A stretch of DNA of 64,000 nt. Source: Nemertoderma westbladi. Lineage: Eukaryota > Xenacoelomorpha > Nemertodermatida > Nemertodermatidae. Positions 31,201 to 40,561 of this stretch are shown piece after piece. Both the position numbers and the translations under genes were made by a program. The DNA is taken from positions 1-64,000 of the forward strand of contig JAUCBJ010008187.1 of the NCBI GenBank assembly GCA_032718475.1, given 5' to 3'. Below the pieces are notes generated by a model. That model was not told the origin of the DNA, made no database searches, and was given only the letters and a program-made list of their open reading frames with translations. The stretch's first letter is position 1. Each line of letters begins with the position of its first letter.

Positions 31201-31862
31201 TCTAGCTTAAATTCCAGTGGTATAGTTTTAGCAAAGGCTCTATCTCTTATCATGAACAGTGAGTTTGGGTTGTCAATGCGGTAAGAAGCATGCATTATTT
31301 CCATCTCAGTGACAGACAATCCATAAACCCATTCGTATTTCGATGCGATAATACCTGGAACCTCATCAGCATTAGGCACCCATCCTGATCTCTCACTCGT
31401 CATGTTTAGGAAGTACGGATACACATTGTCTGTGTAGCAACGATCGATTTCACCCAGACATGTTTGCAATTTACTTTCATTATTTGCTCCTTCAGGAACA
31501 CCCCATCGAAGGTCGCACTCTACCAGATGGATCAACCTTTCCTCACACCAGATTCTCAGCTCTGGCAGTGTTTGTTTAATCAAAATTTCGCGTTCAGCAT
31601 GGAAATCCTTGAAGGTGGACGATACAAATAATCGAACAGTCTTCCAGTTCGAGTGAGGCTCTTGAAATCTCCTTCCTTTTGTGTTCTTCCAGATTTTAAT
31701 ACTCGATTCTGCTTGATCCCAACATAATTTCACAACAGATTGGAATGCAGATGATGCGACTGATAACTTTCTATTATCTACTTTTGATACCGTCTCGCCA
31801 TCAGGGTCCTCATTGACCAGCGGTTTGTATGGAGCTGTTTTGATAGAAGAACCACATCCCAT
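28290..31862 (-). CDS. DUF4062-NACHT-TPR STAND NTPase (paralogue 2)
   Basis: A single-exon frame of 1190 residues with the start at the ATG at 31862-31860, giving the same MGCGSS acylation-type N-terminus as paralogue 1; the upstream TTG is not used. Domain order matches: DUF4062 (about 73-212), NACHT with P-loop VVGGPGSGKTS and Walker B VIVIIDAVNQF, helical region, TPR-like repeats. The first 860 residues are almost identical to paralogue 1, the segment at about 860-990 is much more diverged, then identity returns up to the REILEEPMYRR segment. The tail is different: short, acidic, with an 18-residue unit (VQLDNQPVTNHPDDPP type) present two to three times. A role in sensing or signalling at membranes is inference from the domain family and the N-terminus. 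Confidence 0.87.
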   Translation of the reverse strand: MGCGSSIKTAPYKPLVNEDPDGETVSKVDNRKLSVASSAFQSVVKLCWDQAESSIKIWKNTKGRRFQEPHSNWKTVRLFVSSTFKDFHAEREILIKQTLPELRIWCEERLIHLVECDLRWGVPEGANNESKLQTCLGEIDRCYTDNVYPYFLNMTSERSGWVPNADEVPGIIASKYEWVYGLSVTEMEIMHASYRIDNPNSLFMIRDRAFAKTIPLEFKLEFIDSESLVRMKTDKLKKMLRRRFPKDQVNMYTCQYDSYDSKRERVALKGLEDFASVVLEFFKQRIATQYPVDTKPQDPYEQQKQDHVNFLSIRSHNVIGREATVDEVLAYIDSDHTHVPMLVVGGPGSGKTSIMAKITDEVLKRYKPLIGGADEKTIFFHFVGATPGASNIDEMLKRLLRESGFVSANAMPQDKEKTYQMACALLSSKTIENEVIVIIDAVNQFSSEQSLEEQFTWLPLELSSNVRVIVSLINNISLHKTLQKRIPSPVELTISSLSRESRKTMVSNNLGQYNKLLTDVQMDKLLDKTASINPLWLSMACEELRVFGEFTQVTKKIDEMSDGLENLIIQVLDRFEEEYGGELVVATLCLLKASRMGLLETELLRLLANEDDLVVPLEIPEKQDFEASDKVNKNDEYESIPAAKWAVVFRALKSFLRPFGNSGEGRLDFYHQSIYKAVTMKYFEKNTEVLTHVSWFWHNKLADFFKNEGNLRRKCEEFPFHLVQVGRTNDLIEFLTDWEVVEELYKFPFSSELFWYWQKICTMEEVGDKYKDKLEYSINNTNTTAEELCTRHLYIGCILSQAGMHDDAIKVLENALKIEESQCGSRVEYIVEINEALVLARDTKLKMAQYMYRSQLPEIKLIFTYVKQAIKQRRCMGSVESKRKLGWLLVTYSFHLSGWNLRGGNEELRAADAAEKANTAAEEAVAIFRDLNSPGELAEALMTKAILITNDNKRQIEEYKQAEVTCEQVYGRNSILMTRITQNTGIAYEESGNYNKAFDYFREGYMIAINKFGKDHNKTLKAREILEEPMYRRINTEKGYPKPGTEGEEFFKPIKTPEPSPLDATGDNKISTDKTKPEHDQQTEKLDMSGEISTSGDDDDGNKQQLEKGDISQTSEEQSNFHPASIQLEDQPEILLSDNLSMTVQLDNQPVTNHPDDPPLTVQLDNQPVTDHPEYKPDILQSHEEPFAGQ
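28340..28450 (-). repeat. Short 54-bp coding duplication in the tail of paralogue 2
   Basis: The phrase gttacaggttgattgtctaa and its surroundings occur twice, about 56 bases apart, giving the two 18-residue units LTVQLDNQPVTDHPEYKP and MTVQLDNQPVTNHPDDPP. A more diverged third unit lies just before (SIQLEDQPEI). It looks like an early stage of the process that built the long arrays in paralogue 1. Confidence 0.75.
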
Positions 31863-31877
31863 ATTTTGCAAGTAGGT

Positions 31878-32655
31878 TTTTCTTTATCAGTGACTCACAT
31901 TGGCTGCGGGGTTATCTTTATCAGTGACTCACATTGGATGCGGGGTTATCTTTATCAGTGACTCACATTGGCTGCGGGGTTATCTTTATCAGTGACTCAC
32001 ATTGGATGCGGGGTTATCTTTATCAGTGACTCACATTGGCTGCGGGGTTATCTTTATCAGTGACTCACATTGGATGCGGGGTTATCTTTATCAGTGACTC
32101 ACATTGGCTGCGGGTTTATCTTTATCAGTGACTCACATTGGCTGCGGGTTATCTTTATCAGTGACTCACATTGGCTGCGGGTTTATCTTTATCAGTGACT
32201 CACATTGGCTGCGGGTTTATCTTTATCAGTGACTCACATTGGCTGCGGGTTTATCTTTATCAGAGACTCACATTAGCTGCGGGTTTATCTCTATCAGTGA
32301 CTCACATTGGCTGCGGGTTATCTTTATCAGTGACTCACATTGGCTGCGGGTTTATCTTTATCAGTGACTCACATTGGCTGCGGGTTTATCTTTATCAGTG
32401 ACTCACATTTGCTGCGGGTTTATCTTTATCAGTGACTCACATTGGCTGCGGGTTTATCTTTATCAGTGACTCACATTGTCTGCGGGTTTATATTTATCAG
32501 TGACTCACATTGACTGCGGGTTTATCTATATCAGTGACTCACATTGGCTGCGGGTTTATCTTTATCAGTGACTCACATTGGCTGCGGGTTTATCTTTATC
32601 AGTGACTCACATTGGCTGCGGGTTTATCTTTATCAGTAACTCACATTGGCTGCGG
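31878..32655 (-). promoter_or_regulatory. Upstream 34-bp tandem repeat, about 23 copies, with CCAAT, AP-1 and GATA motifs
   Basis: The unit is the same as in front of NACHT gene 1. In the gene direction each unit has GCAGCCAATG, TGAGTCA and TGATAAAGATAA. The AP-1 core is kept in almost every unit, while the stretch around GCAGCC varies (ATCC in several units nearest the gene, which disrupts neither CCAAT nor AP-1). The array starts about 15 bases from the ATG. Motifs are observed; a promoter or enhancer role is inferred. Confidence 0.55.
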
Positions 32656-32763
32656 AATTACATTTAGCATCTACTAATGCCACATATCAACAAATAGGTA
32701 CCAAACTACTAAGGTTGTAGCAAAGCAGATCAACGTTATTTGTAAGAAATCATTGAAATCTGG

Positions 32764-33089
32764 GGCGAGCCAAAAAGTAAGCGAGCCTTAGCATACAGTT
32801 TAATATACCGCGAAATCGGCGTTGTCCCTCTGTCTGACTCAATGTTGACGCCAATATCACAGCAACGGCTCAGTCAAATTTTTTGAAATTTATCGTGTAT
32901 GTAGTAGGGAAAAAATTTAGAGAATTTTGGTGTCGTGCAATTTCACGGTCCGCCGTTAGGTGGCGCCAAATATAAAATATACAATGAATCATTATTGTCA
33001 GTAAAATTTTGCAGTTTCCAAAGGCTAGGTCAAATAGATATTAATACAGTTTAACATGTAGACTCTCGTGCTGCGCGAAGGCCCCACAT
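32764..33089 (+). mobile_element. Dispersed non-coding element, 'gggcgagcc' family, short copy
   Basis: Starts with ggggcgagccaaaaagtaag, contains a ccgttaggtggcgccaaat phrase, and closes with ctcgtgctgcgcgaaggccc. Start and end match the copies at 4554-5171 and 39473-39893. About 326 bp, with no coding frame. Confidence 0.6.
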
Positions 33090-33835
33090 CGTGTTATAAT
33101 GGTCTGTCGATATGTAGGAGCACTTTTTCAATTTACTTATTAATCATTAGTAATTTAAGTAACTTCGATCTCCGCAAATTTTTAACTTTTCTTAATTTCA
33201 TAAGAATTTAGCAAACTAAAATGATCATATCTATCAAAATTTCCCTTATATATAAAACATCATCTTGAATCAACTCCTCACAGTTAAATAAGTAAATAAT
33301 TATTAAAACTGTCAATCTGATGCTCGTAAAATTTACAAGCCAATTCTGGATTCTCTGCACTCCATGACCATAATTGTAAATAGTGTGAAATATTGACCTT
33401 TAATAATAATAATAACTGACATACTTTAAATTGTCAATTAGTTCAATATTGTTGAACTAAGTATATTTAGTTTCAAGCCAGGTAGTTTGGGGTGAACGAT
33501 TTTATCGGGTGCCAGGAGACCTGCGTAAACAATGCTTGATATTGGGCAAAACCTATCTCAATATATTCCTATAAGAATAATTTGCGATTGTGCGGTACGG
33601 TATATGCCTATAATGATTATCATCTTAAGTTCAGTAATAATTGATTTGATTGACATTTTGTGATATTAAAGGTATTATAATGTGAATAATACTGACATAT
33701 GTAGGGCAACGCCCAATGCTAGGTGAAATTGCCGTTGTAATAAATTTCACATTCCTCTGTTCCATTTACAGGTGTTATCCACATTTTCTGATCTTGTTCC
33801 ATTTGCTGCTGTTCTATAAACTATCACACGTATAA
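33090..33835. other. AT-rich sequence, no recognisable gene
   Basis: No open frame, RNA gene or tandem array is apparent. Confidence 0.5.
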
Positions 33836-34140
33836 GAACTTTATTCCAATAGGATGCAAACTTTGTTATAATATGATGCGAACTTTGTTCCAATTGTCCC
33901 AACTTCTATTGTGCTTAGTTTATTGTTTTGGTTAAAATAACGTGCCACTGTAACCTGCTCCTTTCCCTAAATTGATAATTTAACATTGATGCGGGATATT
34001 AATTCGCCAAGGCGGGTTTTGCGTCCAGTTCCCCCCCCCCCCCCCCCCCTGTCTCTATTATGTAGTTGAAATATAAAAGGTAATTTTGAAAATATCATTT
34101 TAGTTGATTGGAACAGATTCGCATCAATTGGAACAAAGTT
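33836..34140. repeat. Composite fold-back element with 'gcgaactttgttccaat' ends and poly-C core
   Basis: The left side has gatgcgaactttgttccaat and the right side has the inverse attggaacaaagttcgcg. Between them lies a nearly identical copy of the poly-C repeat at 24870-25003 (33915-34062, about 20 C). A related end motif (cgaacttagttccaatcg) builds the larger element at 61735-62730. Confidence 0.6.
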
Positions 34141-34278
34141 CGCGTAACCATTTATATAGAATCACATTTGAAAACTGTCAATGTGACCCAATATTTAACA
34201 AGCCATAGTACTAATGATAACTATTATCATTCAGAGCTTTCATTAAGATGAGATTGTTCGGCTAACAACCACGATCTA

Positions 34279-35208
34279 CTAATTATCCTTCGATTCAGCT
34301 GGATTCTCATAAACAGCCTGAACCCATACCCTATACATCTTCAGTCTCTTTATCCGATTCACTTGGAGTCTTCTATCCACGTGGCTCCGAACCTCAACCA
34401 GTCCCGCTCCGGACATTAAGTCATCGACCTCCATAGTCTCAAAGAAATAGGCCCGAGTCCCGTCGCCTCTGACGTAGAAGTTATCCGAGATGCACTTGCC
34501 GGATCCGAAACGCAACTGCGCCATGTCGTAACGTCCGTAATCCCGGAATAGGAGACGCCCACCCGGCGATAAATACTTGGCAGCCGAGGCTACGAACGCA
34601 GACATCTTGGAGGGGCTAACCGAACTCAGTACAAACAGCATAAGGATTATATCAACAGAATTGGTTTCTATGGGGGTCGCAGCTGTTTGGTCCGTTAAAT
34701 CACTGTGGAATACCAGACAACGTTTAGTATCGTAGGTATCCAGGGTTTTTACGAAGTTTACCGCAGTTTCAGAGAAGTCGCACCCGTAAATAAAAACTCT
34801 GGGGTCGCTTATCGTTTCTAGTAGCGGCATAATAGTGTTGCCAACTCCGCAACCTGTTTCTAGGATCCGCGTGTGTAGGTTACTATGACTACGGGCGATG
34901 CGGTTTTGCTCTGTCGTGGTTAATATCTCTGGGAACTCCGTAAACAACCAGTGGCGATCTTTAAAGAATCGGTTCTGATGTATCGAATAGAAGGAATCCC
35001 AGTTGGAACTCGCCTCATTCTCCAACTCGTCCCGTCGCGATTCAGAAACTTTATTCGCCGCATTTGTTTCCACCTTCTTCTTCGCTTCATCTTCCTGCTC
35101 TGCTCCCCACTCGGCATTATCCCAAGCGTTATGTTCAAATACTTGGGATTTATCAGTTAAGTTACGGTTTCCGAATTGTTGACGCTTTGACTCACCAGAA
35201 TCGCACAT
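34279..35208 (-). CDS. METTL2: tRNA N(3)-methylcytidine methyltransferase METTL2
   Basis: A single-exon frame of 309 residues. The N-terminal FGNRNLTDKSQVFEHNAWDN motif is diagnostic of the METTL2/Trm140 family, which makes 3-methylcytidine at position 32 of certain tRNAs in the cytoplasm. The class I methyltransferase fold follows: motif I ETGCGVGNTIMPLL at about 114-128 (SAM binding), the post-I acidic residue in YGCDFSETAVNFV, SVDIILMLFVLSSV, and LSPGGRLLFRDYGRYDMAQL. The length is somewhat shorter than the vertebrate protein (about 370-380), mainly in the linker after the N-terminal motif. The ATG at 35208 gives a natural start just before the conserved motif. It is head to head with GTPBP1. 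G+C is higher than in the surroundings. Confidence 0.95.
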   Translation of the reverse strand: MCDSGESKRQQFGNRNLTDKSQVFEHNAWDNAEWGAEQEDEAKKKVETNAANKVSESRRDELENEASSNWDSFYSIHQNRFFKDRHWLFTEFPEILTTTEQNRIARSHSNLHTRILETGCGVGNTIMPLLETISDPRVFIYGCDFSETAVNFVKTLDTYDTKRCLVFHSDLTDQTAATPIETNSVDIILMLFVLSSVSPSKMSAFVASAAKYLSPGGRLLFRDYGRYDMAQLRFGSGKCISDNFYVRGDGTRAYFFETMEVDDLMSGAGLVEVRSHVDRRLQVNRIKRLKMYRVWVQAVYENPAESKDN

Positions 35209-36069
35209 TATTCCTTAATTACTGTAACAATAAACAGTACAGCGTACTGTTAGGCTGTTGTTACAATAAATATTATCCTTGATGCCTACCTCCAGTATCT
35301 CCGTATGCGCGAGTCAATTTATATTTAGTTATGTGACCAAAATCGTTAACAAATATAAAACGGAAAAGGGTACTAACGGGTAAAACAGTAAAATTACTGT
35401 AGCAATTACGGTTAATAGACCAAGTTTGTGAAGGAAAAAATACTCATCATATCCTCAACCGAAGTGTTCACATTTAAAATTCCCGCTATATAGTGCAGCC
35501 ATTCCTGGTTAGCTAAAGGAGTAACTAAGTAGTTCATATGAGTATTTCAATTTAATATGTTTATTATGATAAATCTGTTTACTATGGTAGGCCTATGTCT
35601 CTATGTCCCAAAGCCACGCCCACGAGGGGACCCAGGTCAGAGTTAGCGCTGTAGCGGATAGCGCTGATAAGATAGCTGGAAAAACTTGCATAATATTACA
35701 TCATCCGCTACTAATAGTAACTCCCCATGAAACATTTGTCCAGGGTACCTGGGGCATTTATTTATTACCTGATATTGCATCAGCCATATTAATAACACCT
35801 TGGTATAAATAATAGAGTATTTCCTAGGTAGGTATTAAGTTATGCGTACAACTTGACGATAGTAAAATACCGGTACCACTGGAAGTTACGCGTAGTTCTT
35901 GTTTACAGAGTTTTGTTAGACCCTGTTTGTATTAGGCCTAGTTTTTTATTCAGTTGCGTTCTTGGTTACCAGCTAGCAACAGCTGAACAGGGTAACAAAC
36001 ACCCAACGTTAAACTAGACTGAACTACGTACCTAGTACCTCTACTGCTATAATCATCACAGTAATCGGT
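35209..36069. promoter_or_regulatory. Shared intergenic region of the divergent METTL2 and GTPBP1 genes
   Basis: 861 bp separate the two start codons. It should contain the promoters of both genes. I see no canonical TATA box correctly placed for either gene and no strong motif; the sequence is of mixed composition. Bidirectional use is inferred from the arrangement only. Confidence 0.4.
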
Positions 36070-37113
36070 ATGGCACATATATGCGACCCTGGATTACAGA
36101 GGGACCCACACCCGCCCTCCCCAATGCAACCCGTGCCGCCATCCAACCTATACGCCCCCAGCGGGGACCCTGCACCAGACATAGACGAGGCGACCAGCTA
36201 CTCTATAACTAGTCGCAGTTTGGTGGACCCCAACCCGTTGGTGTACGAGAACATTGTATCGCTGCTAGCCAACCGGGTTGAATTGAACAACGGTGAGTGT
36301 TTCTACGAAGTCGGGATAGGGGACGACTCACAGCAGGGTCTAGCGGAGTCCGAGATGGAAGCGGCGATAGCCACACTGCATCGTATGAGCGGCGAGATCG
36401 GTTGTCGGGCCACGTTGCTGAGACAACGAGAGGTTTCCGAGTGGCTCACGGTAGCGGAGTTCATCGTGAGACGGATGGTCGGTGAGTCGGACTTTATAGA
36501 AGTGCGAGTGGCGGTAGTCGGCAACGTGGACGCGGGTAAGTCCACATTGCTGGGGGTGCTCACCCACGGCGAGTTGGACAACGGGAGGGGCGTAGCAAGA
36601 CAGAAACTCTTCCGACACAAACACGAGATGGAGACCGGTCGTACTAGCAGTGTCGGCAACGACATCCTCGGGTTCGATATCGCCGGTAACATCGTCAATA
36701 AGGTAGACGCGCACAGCTCGTCCTTGGATTGGACCTCGATATGCGAGGACGCCGCCAAGGTTGTCACCTTTATAGACCTCGCCGGACACGAGAAGTATCT
36801 GAAGACCACGATCTTCGGGATGACCGGACACGTTCCGGACTTCGGGATGTTGATGATCGGGGCGAACGCGGGAATAATCGGGATGACGAAGGAGCACCTC
36901 GGGTTGGCGTTGGCGCTGAGTGTGCCGGTGTTCGTTGTCGTTACCAAGATCGATATGTGTCCCAGTAACGTGTTGGCCGAGACCCTGAAACTCCTACATA
37001 AGGTTCTGAAGTCACCCGGCTGTAGGAAGATACCGGTACCCGTCTCCAACAAGGATGACGTCATAGTGACGGCGTCTAACTTCACGAGTCAGAGAGTTTG
37101 TCCAATATTCCAG
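36070..37113 (+). CDS. GTPBP1: GTP-binding protein 1, exon 1 (N-terminal region and GTPase domain)
   Basis: 348 codons from the ATG at 36070 to the splice donor CAG|GTAAGT at 37114. Frame reading beyond the donor soon hits a stop. Contents: low-complexity N-terminus (about 1-45), conserved YEVGIGDD[17 protein letters not shown] block, then the translation-factor GTPase domain with G1 GNVDAGKST at about 151-159, G3 [12 protein letters not shown] at about 236-247 and G4 TKID at about 291-294. GTPBP1 is an EF1A-like GTPase that binds aminoacyl-tRNA and has been linked to resolving stalled ribosomes and to exosome-dependent mRNA decay. The base composition is strikingly GC-rich compared with the AT-rich surroundings. 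Confidence 0.95.
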
Positions 37114-37470
37114 GTAAGTCTGGTGCGGGTTCACTTCTAGAATGATAATTTAAAAATTTTCGCGAAATTAACTTTAATTCGGCAATTTTATTACAATTGA
37201 AATGTTTGTTAACATTAATAGAAGTTAATATTTGGCTTTTGAAAATTTGCTATAAATTAATTTCATAAACTTTAGGCATAATTTATCGCAAGTAGAATAA
37301 TTTAATCTGATAATTATTATTAATATTATCAGTTATAATAATTAAATTAACAACAGTATTTATAATATGATTCCTGTAGAATATTTTATTCATTTAGAAA
37401 GTTAAAATAAATTTAACACAGTTTATTTACTTAGTAAATCAACTCTCTTCTCGTTACCTAAATCCCCCAG
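37114..37470 (+). other. GTPBP1 intron (357 bp)
   Basis: Begins GTAAGT and ends in a CCCCCAG acceptor, phase 0. It is strongly AT-rich, in contrast to the two exons. Removal joins IFQ to VSNVTGEN, the sequence expected in GTPBP1. Confidence 0.92.
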
Positions 37471-38367
37471 GTCTCCAACGTTACCGGCGAGAACCTCCCG
37501 CTCCTAAAGACCTTCCTGAACCTGCTGTCCCCGCGGATGGGAACCCACGCGACCGACGCGTCCGAGTTCCAGATCGACGACATCTACTCGGTCCCCGGGG
37601 TCGGCACAGTGGTGTCCGGGACCACGATGCGCGGGGTCATACAGCTGAACGACTCGCTGCTACTGGGCCCCGACCCCCTGGGGCAGTTCGTAAACATCGC
37701 GATCCGCACGATACACCGGAAACGGATGCCCGTCAAGGAGGTCCGAGGGGGGCAGACCGCCTCGTTCGCCTTGAAGAAGATCAAAAGGAGTCAGATCCGC
37801 AAGGGGATGGTGATAGTCTCACCGGCGGTGCAACCCCAGGCCTGTTGGGAGTTCGAGGGGGACATCCTGGTGCTGCACCATCCCACCACTATCTGCGCTC
37901 GCTACCAGGCTATGGTCCACTGCGGGAGTGTTAGACAGACGGCCAGTATCACCGCCATGGACTTGGATTGTCTGCGGACTGGCGATAAATCTCGGGTTCA
38001 CTTCCGGTTTATAAAACAACCGGAATACATCCGGGAGGGGAGTCGGTTGGTGTTCCGGGAGGGTCGAACCAAGGCAGTGGGGAACGTTGTTAAAGTGTTC
38101 CCGCATGTAGTGGGGCTGCCCCAGTCCCATCGGGCCGTAAAGGTCAATAAGATGCGACCCAGGGGCTGCGAAGGGGAGCCTTTAGCGCCTCTTAGCGGCA
38201 ATAAGGAGAATCAGCCGCGGTCTCGGGGTAAACGGTCGCGTAGGGGTAACAGCGAGTCTGGTGTGACTCACCCGGGGTCTACTGCTAGTCGGAGCGACAA
38301 TCCCACCACCCACAGACCGCGAGAGAATGAGAGTGAATCAACTCAAAGTCGCGAGTTGGATAAATAG
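37471..38367 (+). CDS. GTPBP1: GTP-binding protein 1, exon 2 (domains 2 and 3, C-terminus)
   Basis: 299 codons including the stop at 38365-38367, giving a total of 646 residues, close to the vertebrate length of about 670. Conserved stretches include [75 protein letters not shown] and [14 protein letters not shown]. The C-terminus is Ser/Arg-rich, without predicted structure, as in the vertebrate protein. An AATAAA signal lies at 38753-38758. The exon starts after the acceptor and is in frame with exon 1. The gene lies inside OTUD7 intron 2 on the same strand. Confidence 0.95.
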   Translation, partial: VSNVTGENLPLLKTFLNLLSPRMGTHATDASEFQIDDIYSVPGVGTVVSGTTMRGVIQLNDSLLLGPDPLGQFVNIAIRTIHRKRMPVKEVRGGQTASFALKKIKRSQIRKGMVIVSPAVQPQACWEFEGDILVLHHPTTICARYQAMVHCGSVRQTASITAMDLDCLRTGDKSRVHFRFIKQPEYIREGSRLVFREGRTKAVGNVVKVFPHVVGLPQSHRAVKVNKMRPRGCEGEPLAPLSGNKENQPRSRGKRSRRGNSESGVTHPGSTASRSDNPTTHRPRENESESTQSRELDK

Positions 38368-38752
38368 TCGCAGAGATTAGTCTGGGATTAATGCAATCAA
38401 TAACTCGACTTTATTCTAGATGTAATCATTACGATTTATAATGGGTGGGGTGGATGTTTCATTATGAATGGTTTTGTGCTGCACTCTAACTCTTATTGCG
38501 GACAGACTACGTGGTACATCTCTTATTTAATTGGTTGATGTGTTTGAACACGGTGCATTAGTTACTTACAAGCTATAGGATCTCACCACTTTATTAAGTG
38601 GCTAATAGCAGCTGTTTATAATGGGTCTACATCGTTTCAGGAGGCTTTTTATATTTATAGCTATTGGTTTTTTTTAAGAAAATCCCAATGATTTTATTCT
38701 GTTTTAGAAATGAAATGATGATTTATTGTGGGTTTGTATGAATTTCTTTGTG

Positions 38753-38758
38753 AATAAA
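38753..38758 (+). terminator. Candidate polyadenylation signal for GTPBP1
   Basis: AATAAA, 386 bases after the GTPBP1 stop, followed by further A-rich and GT-rich sequence. A plausible but unproven 3' end; the AT-rich background makes chance hits common. Confidence 0.4.
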
Positions 38759-38759
38759 A

Positions 38760-39472
38760 TAAGGTCGATGTAATAAATTATGGTTGATGTTTGTTAAAAA
38801 TTATAATTATGTTTTTAGACTTTATGTGTTAAGGTATTATTTTTAAATGTTTTAATTAATCATAAACTATCTCATTACATTAATAACTGTGCTGTTGGTT
38901 AATATACAGATTTGGACACATCTGAACTTTTCTTATATTGTAATGGTTCGCCAAGCATGTGATGTTACCAACCTAGCCTGTATGTATTCATAAAAACTGG
39001 GAACCAAAACGCAGACTTAATGTTGCGTGCTAACAACGATTACCAGACGGTAGTCCGCTAACTGACAGTATGTTTCACCTCACAGCGGAATCCATTCTCA
39101 AGAGGCTCAAGTTAGGAAATGTAACCAAGGGTGGAGTCCCATATACGTGAACATTGTAGACTAACCAAAGGGAAGCAGCACCAGAAACTTTCTCCAATAA
39201 CGTTTCGGAATAATTGTTGCCCTAACGTGTATTAGTCTACCATAAATCCGTTTTAAATTTATGTTTCTTTTTGGGTAAAAATAATCCTAATATTATGTAT
39301 AAAGTTATAAGTACTTTATGTAGCCGATTAAGTGTTTCTGGAATACATGATTTTACTCAAAAGTTTGTTCACAAATGGGACAATTAATATAATGTACATA
39401 TGTAATAAAATTATATTAATGTCCTAGTTGAAAATGCGACATATTTAATTTAATATTTGAAGGGTTAATGTG
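38760..39472. other. Non-coding sequence downstream of GTPBP1
   Basis: AT-rich, with no open frame or repeat that I can support. Confidence 0.5.
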
Positions 39473-39893
39473 GGGCGAATCAAAACTGTGAGCCATCAAC
39501 GAAGTGTAATAATTATACTGTGGCCGTTTTCTAAAAGTATGTGTGTTGGGCGAGCCATGTGAGCCTGGGTATAATTAGTGGGGACGTCAGTCATTGTCGT
39601 CGTCGTTGTCGGAAATGTTTGATGGATGAAATTGAACCAAACTTAGTACACAGGTAGTAAATTATACAGAGAAACAGACTTCTGTAGTTCATCTCTCTGC
39701 CGCGGGGGCAAATTTACAGAAACGTAAAAGTAGCTGTAATTATAGTATCAACCATCAGATTCATCTGAAATTTGGTAGGAGAGACGTCCGAGCGTTGCAG
39801 AATAAATTTCAGTTCCTCTGTCTGCCGCTAGGGGGCGAATTACTACGTCCACTAATTGTACCTCTGGACTTACGTGCAGCGCGAAGTCCCCAC
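39473..39893 (+). mobile_element. Dispersed non-coding element, 'gggcgagcc' family, with internal restart
   Basis: Starts ggggcgaatcaaaactgtga and again gggcgagccatgtgagcctg at 39549, contains a cgtcgtcgttgtcgg run and a ctgccgctagggggcgaat phrase, and ends acgtgcagcgcgaagtcccc. A further copy of the closing phrase (gctgcacgaaggccccacac) is at about 40148. Similar to 4554-5171 and 32764-33089. Probably one element inserted in or next to another. Confidence 0.55.
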
Positions 39894-40561
39894 GTACGTG
39901 TCATATAATATGTGTGTCGGAAGCCAATAATTAACTGCATGTTCCTTTAACACAAGAGTCCCAGTAGCCAATAAACGCCGCGTAATTCTAGTTTTACTTT
40001 TCGTCATGCAACCTACTCACTTCCCTTGCTATCTCTGCAAAATTGCAGTTGCACAGCGACTGTTAGTGGTTGTTTGAGGAATTGAACATAACTAGCCATA
40101 TAGTATAATTGTAATTTATTGTTCGATAAGATGGCTTGCAGCTTTTGCTGCACGAAGGCCCCACACGTGTCTATATTATGTGTGTGGCTGTGTTGTAGGT
40201 GGGGGATGGACTGACAGTACGTACATTAACAGTATGATGTGTAAGATTTTATTTAAAGGATAAAACAGATGCTAATTATAAAGTGTGAAAATATGAAAAT
40301 ATACGTCTCTACTTGGGGCAAATAATAAGTGGAGATAAATAATGTTATGCGGTAGTCAGGGTTGTGTATGTTGGGGTGTCAATGTCTGTTGGAGGCCAAT
40401 AACAATAATTAATTAAATAGCCATAAAGGATAAGTGTTTGCCGAGATGGGTCGCGAGCTCACGTAGTCCCGACGCGGGTTACTCAATGAATAAACTGTTA
40501 GGAATACATTTTAGGGGGAAAGATGAAGATTTTAAGGTATATATTGTTGTTTGTGTTTTAG

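Noticed and set aside
36303-37085. A 260-codon frame antisense to GTPBP1
   Set aside because: It is a shadow of the GC-rich GTPBP1 exon; the + strand frame has all GTPase motifs.
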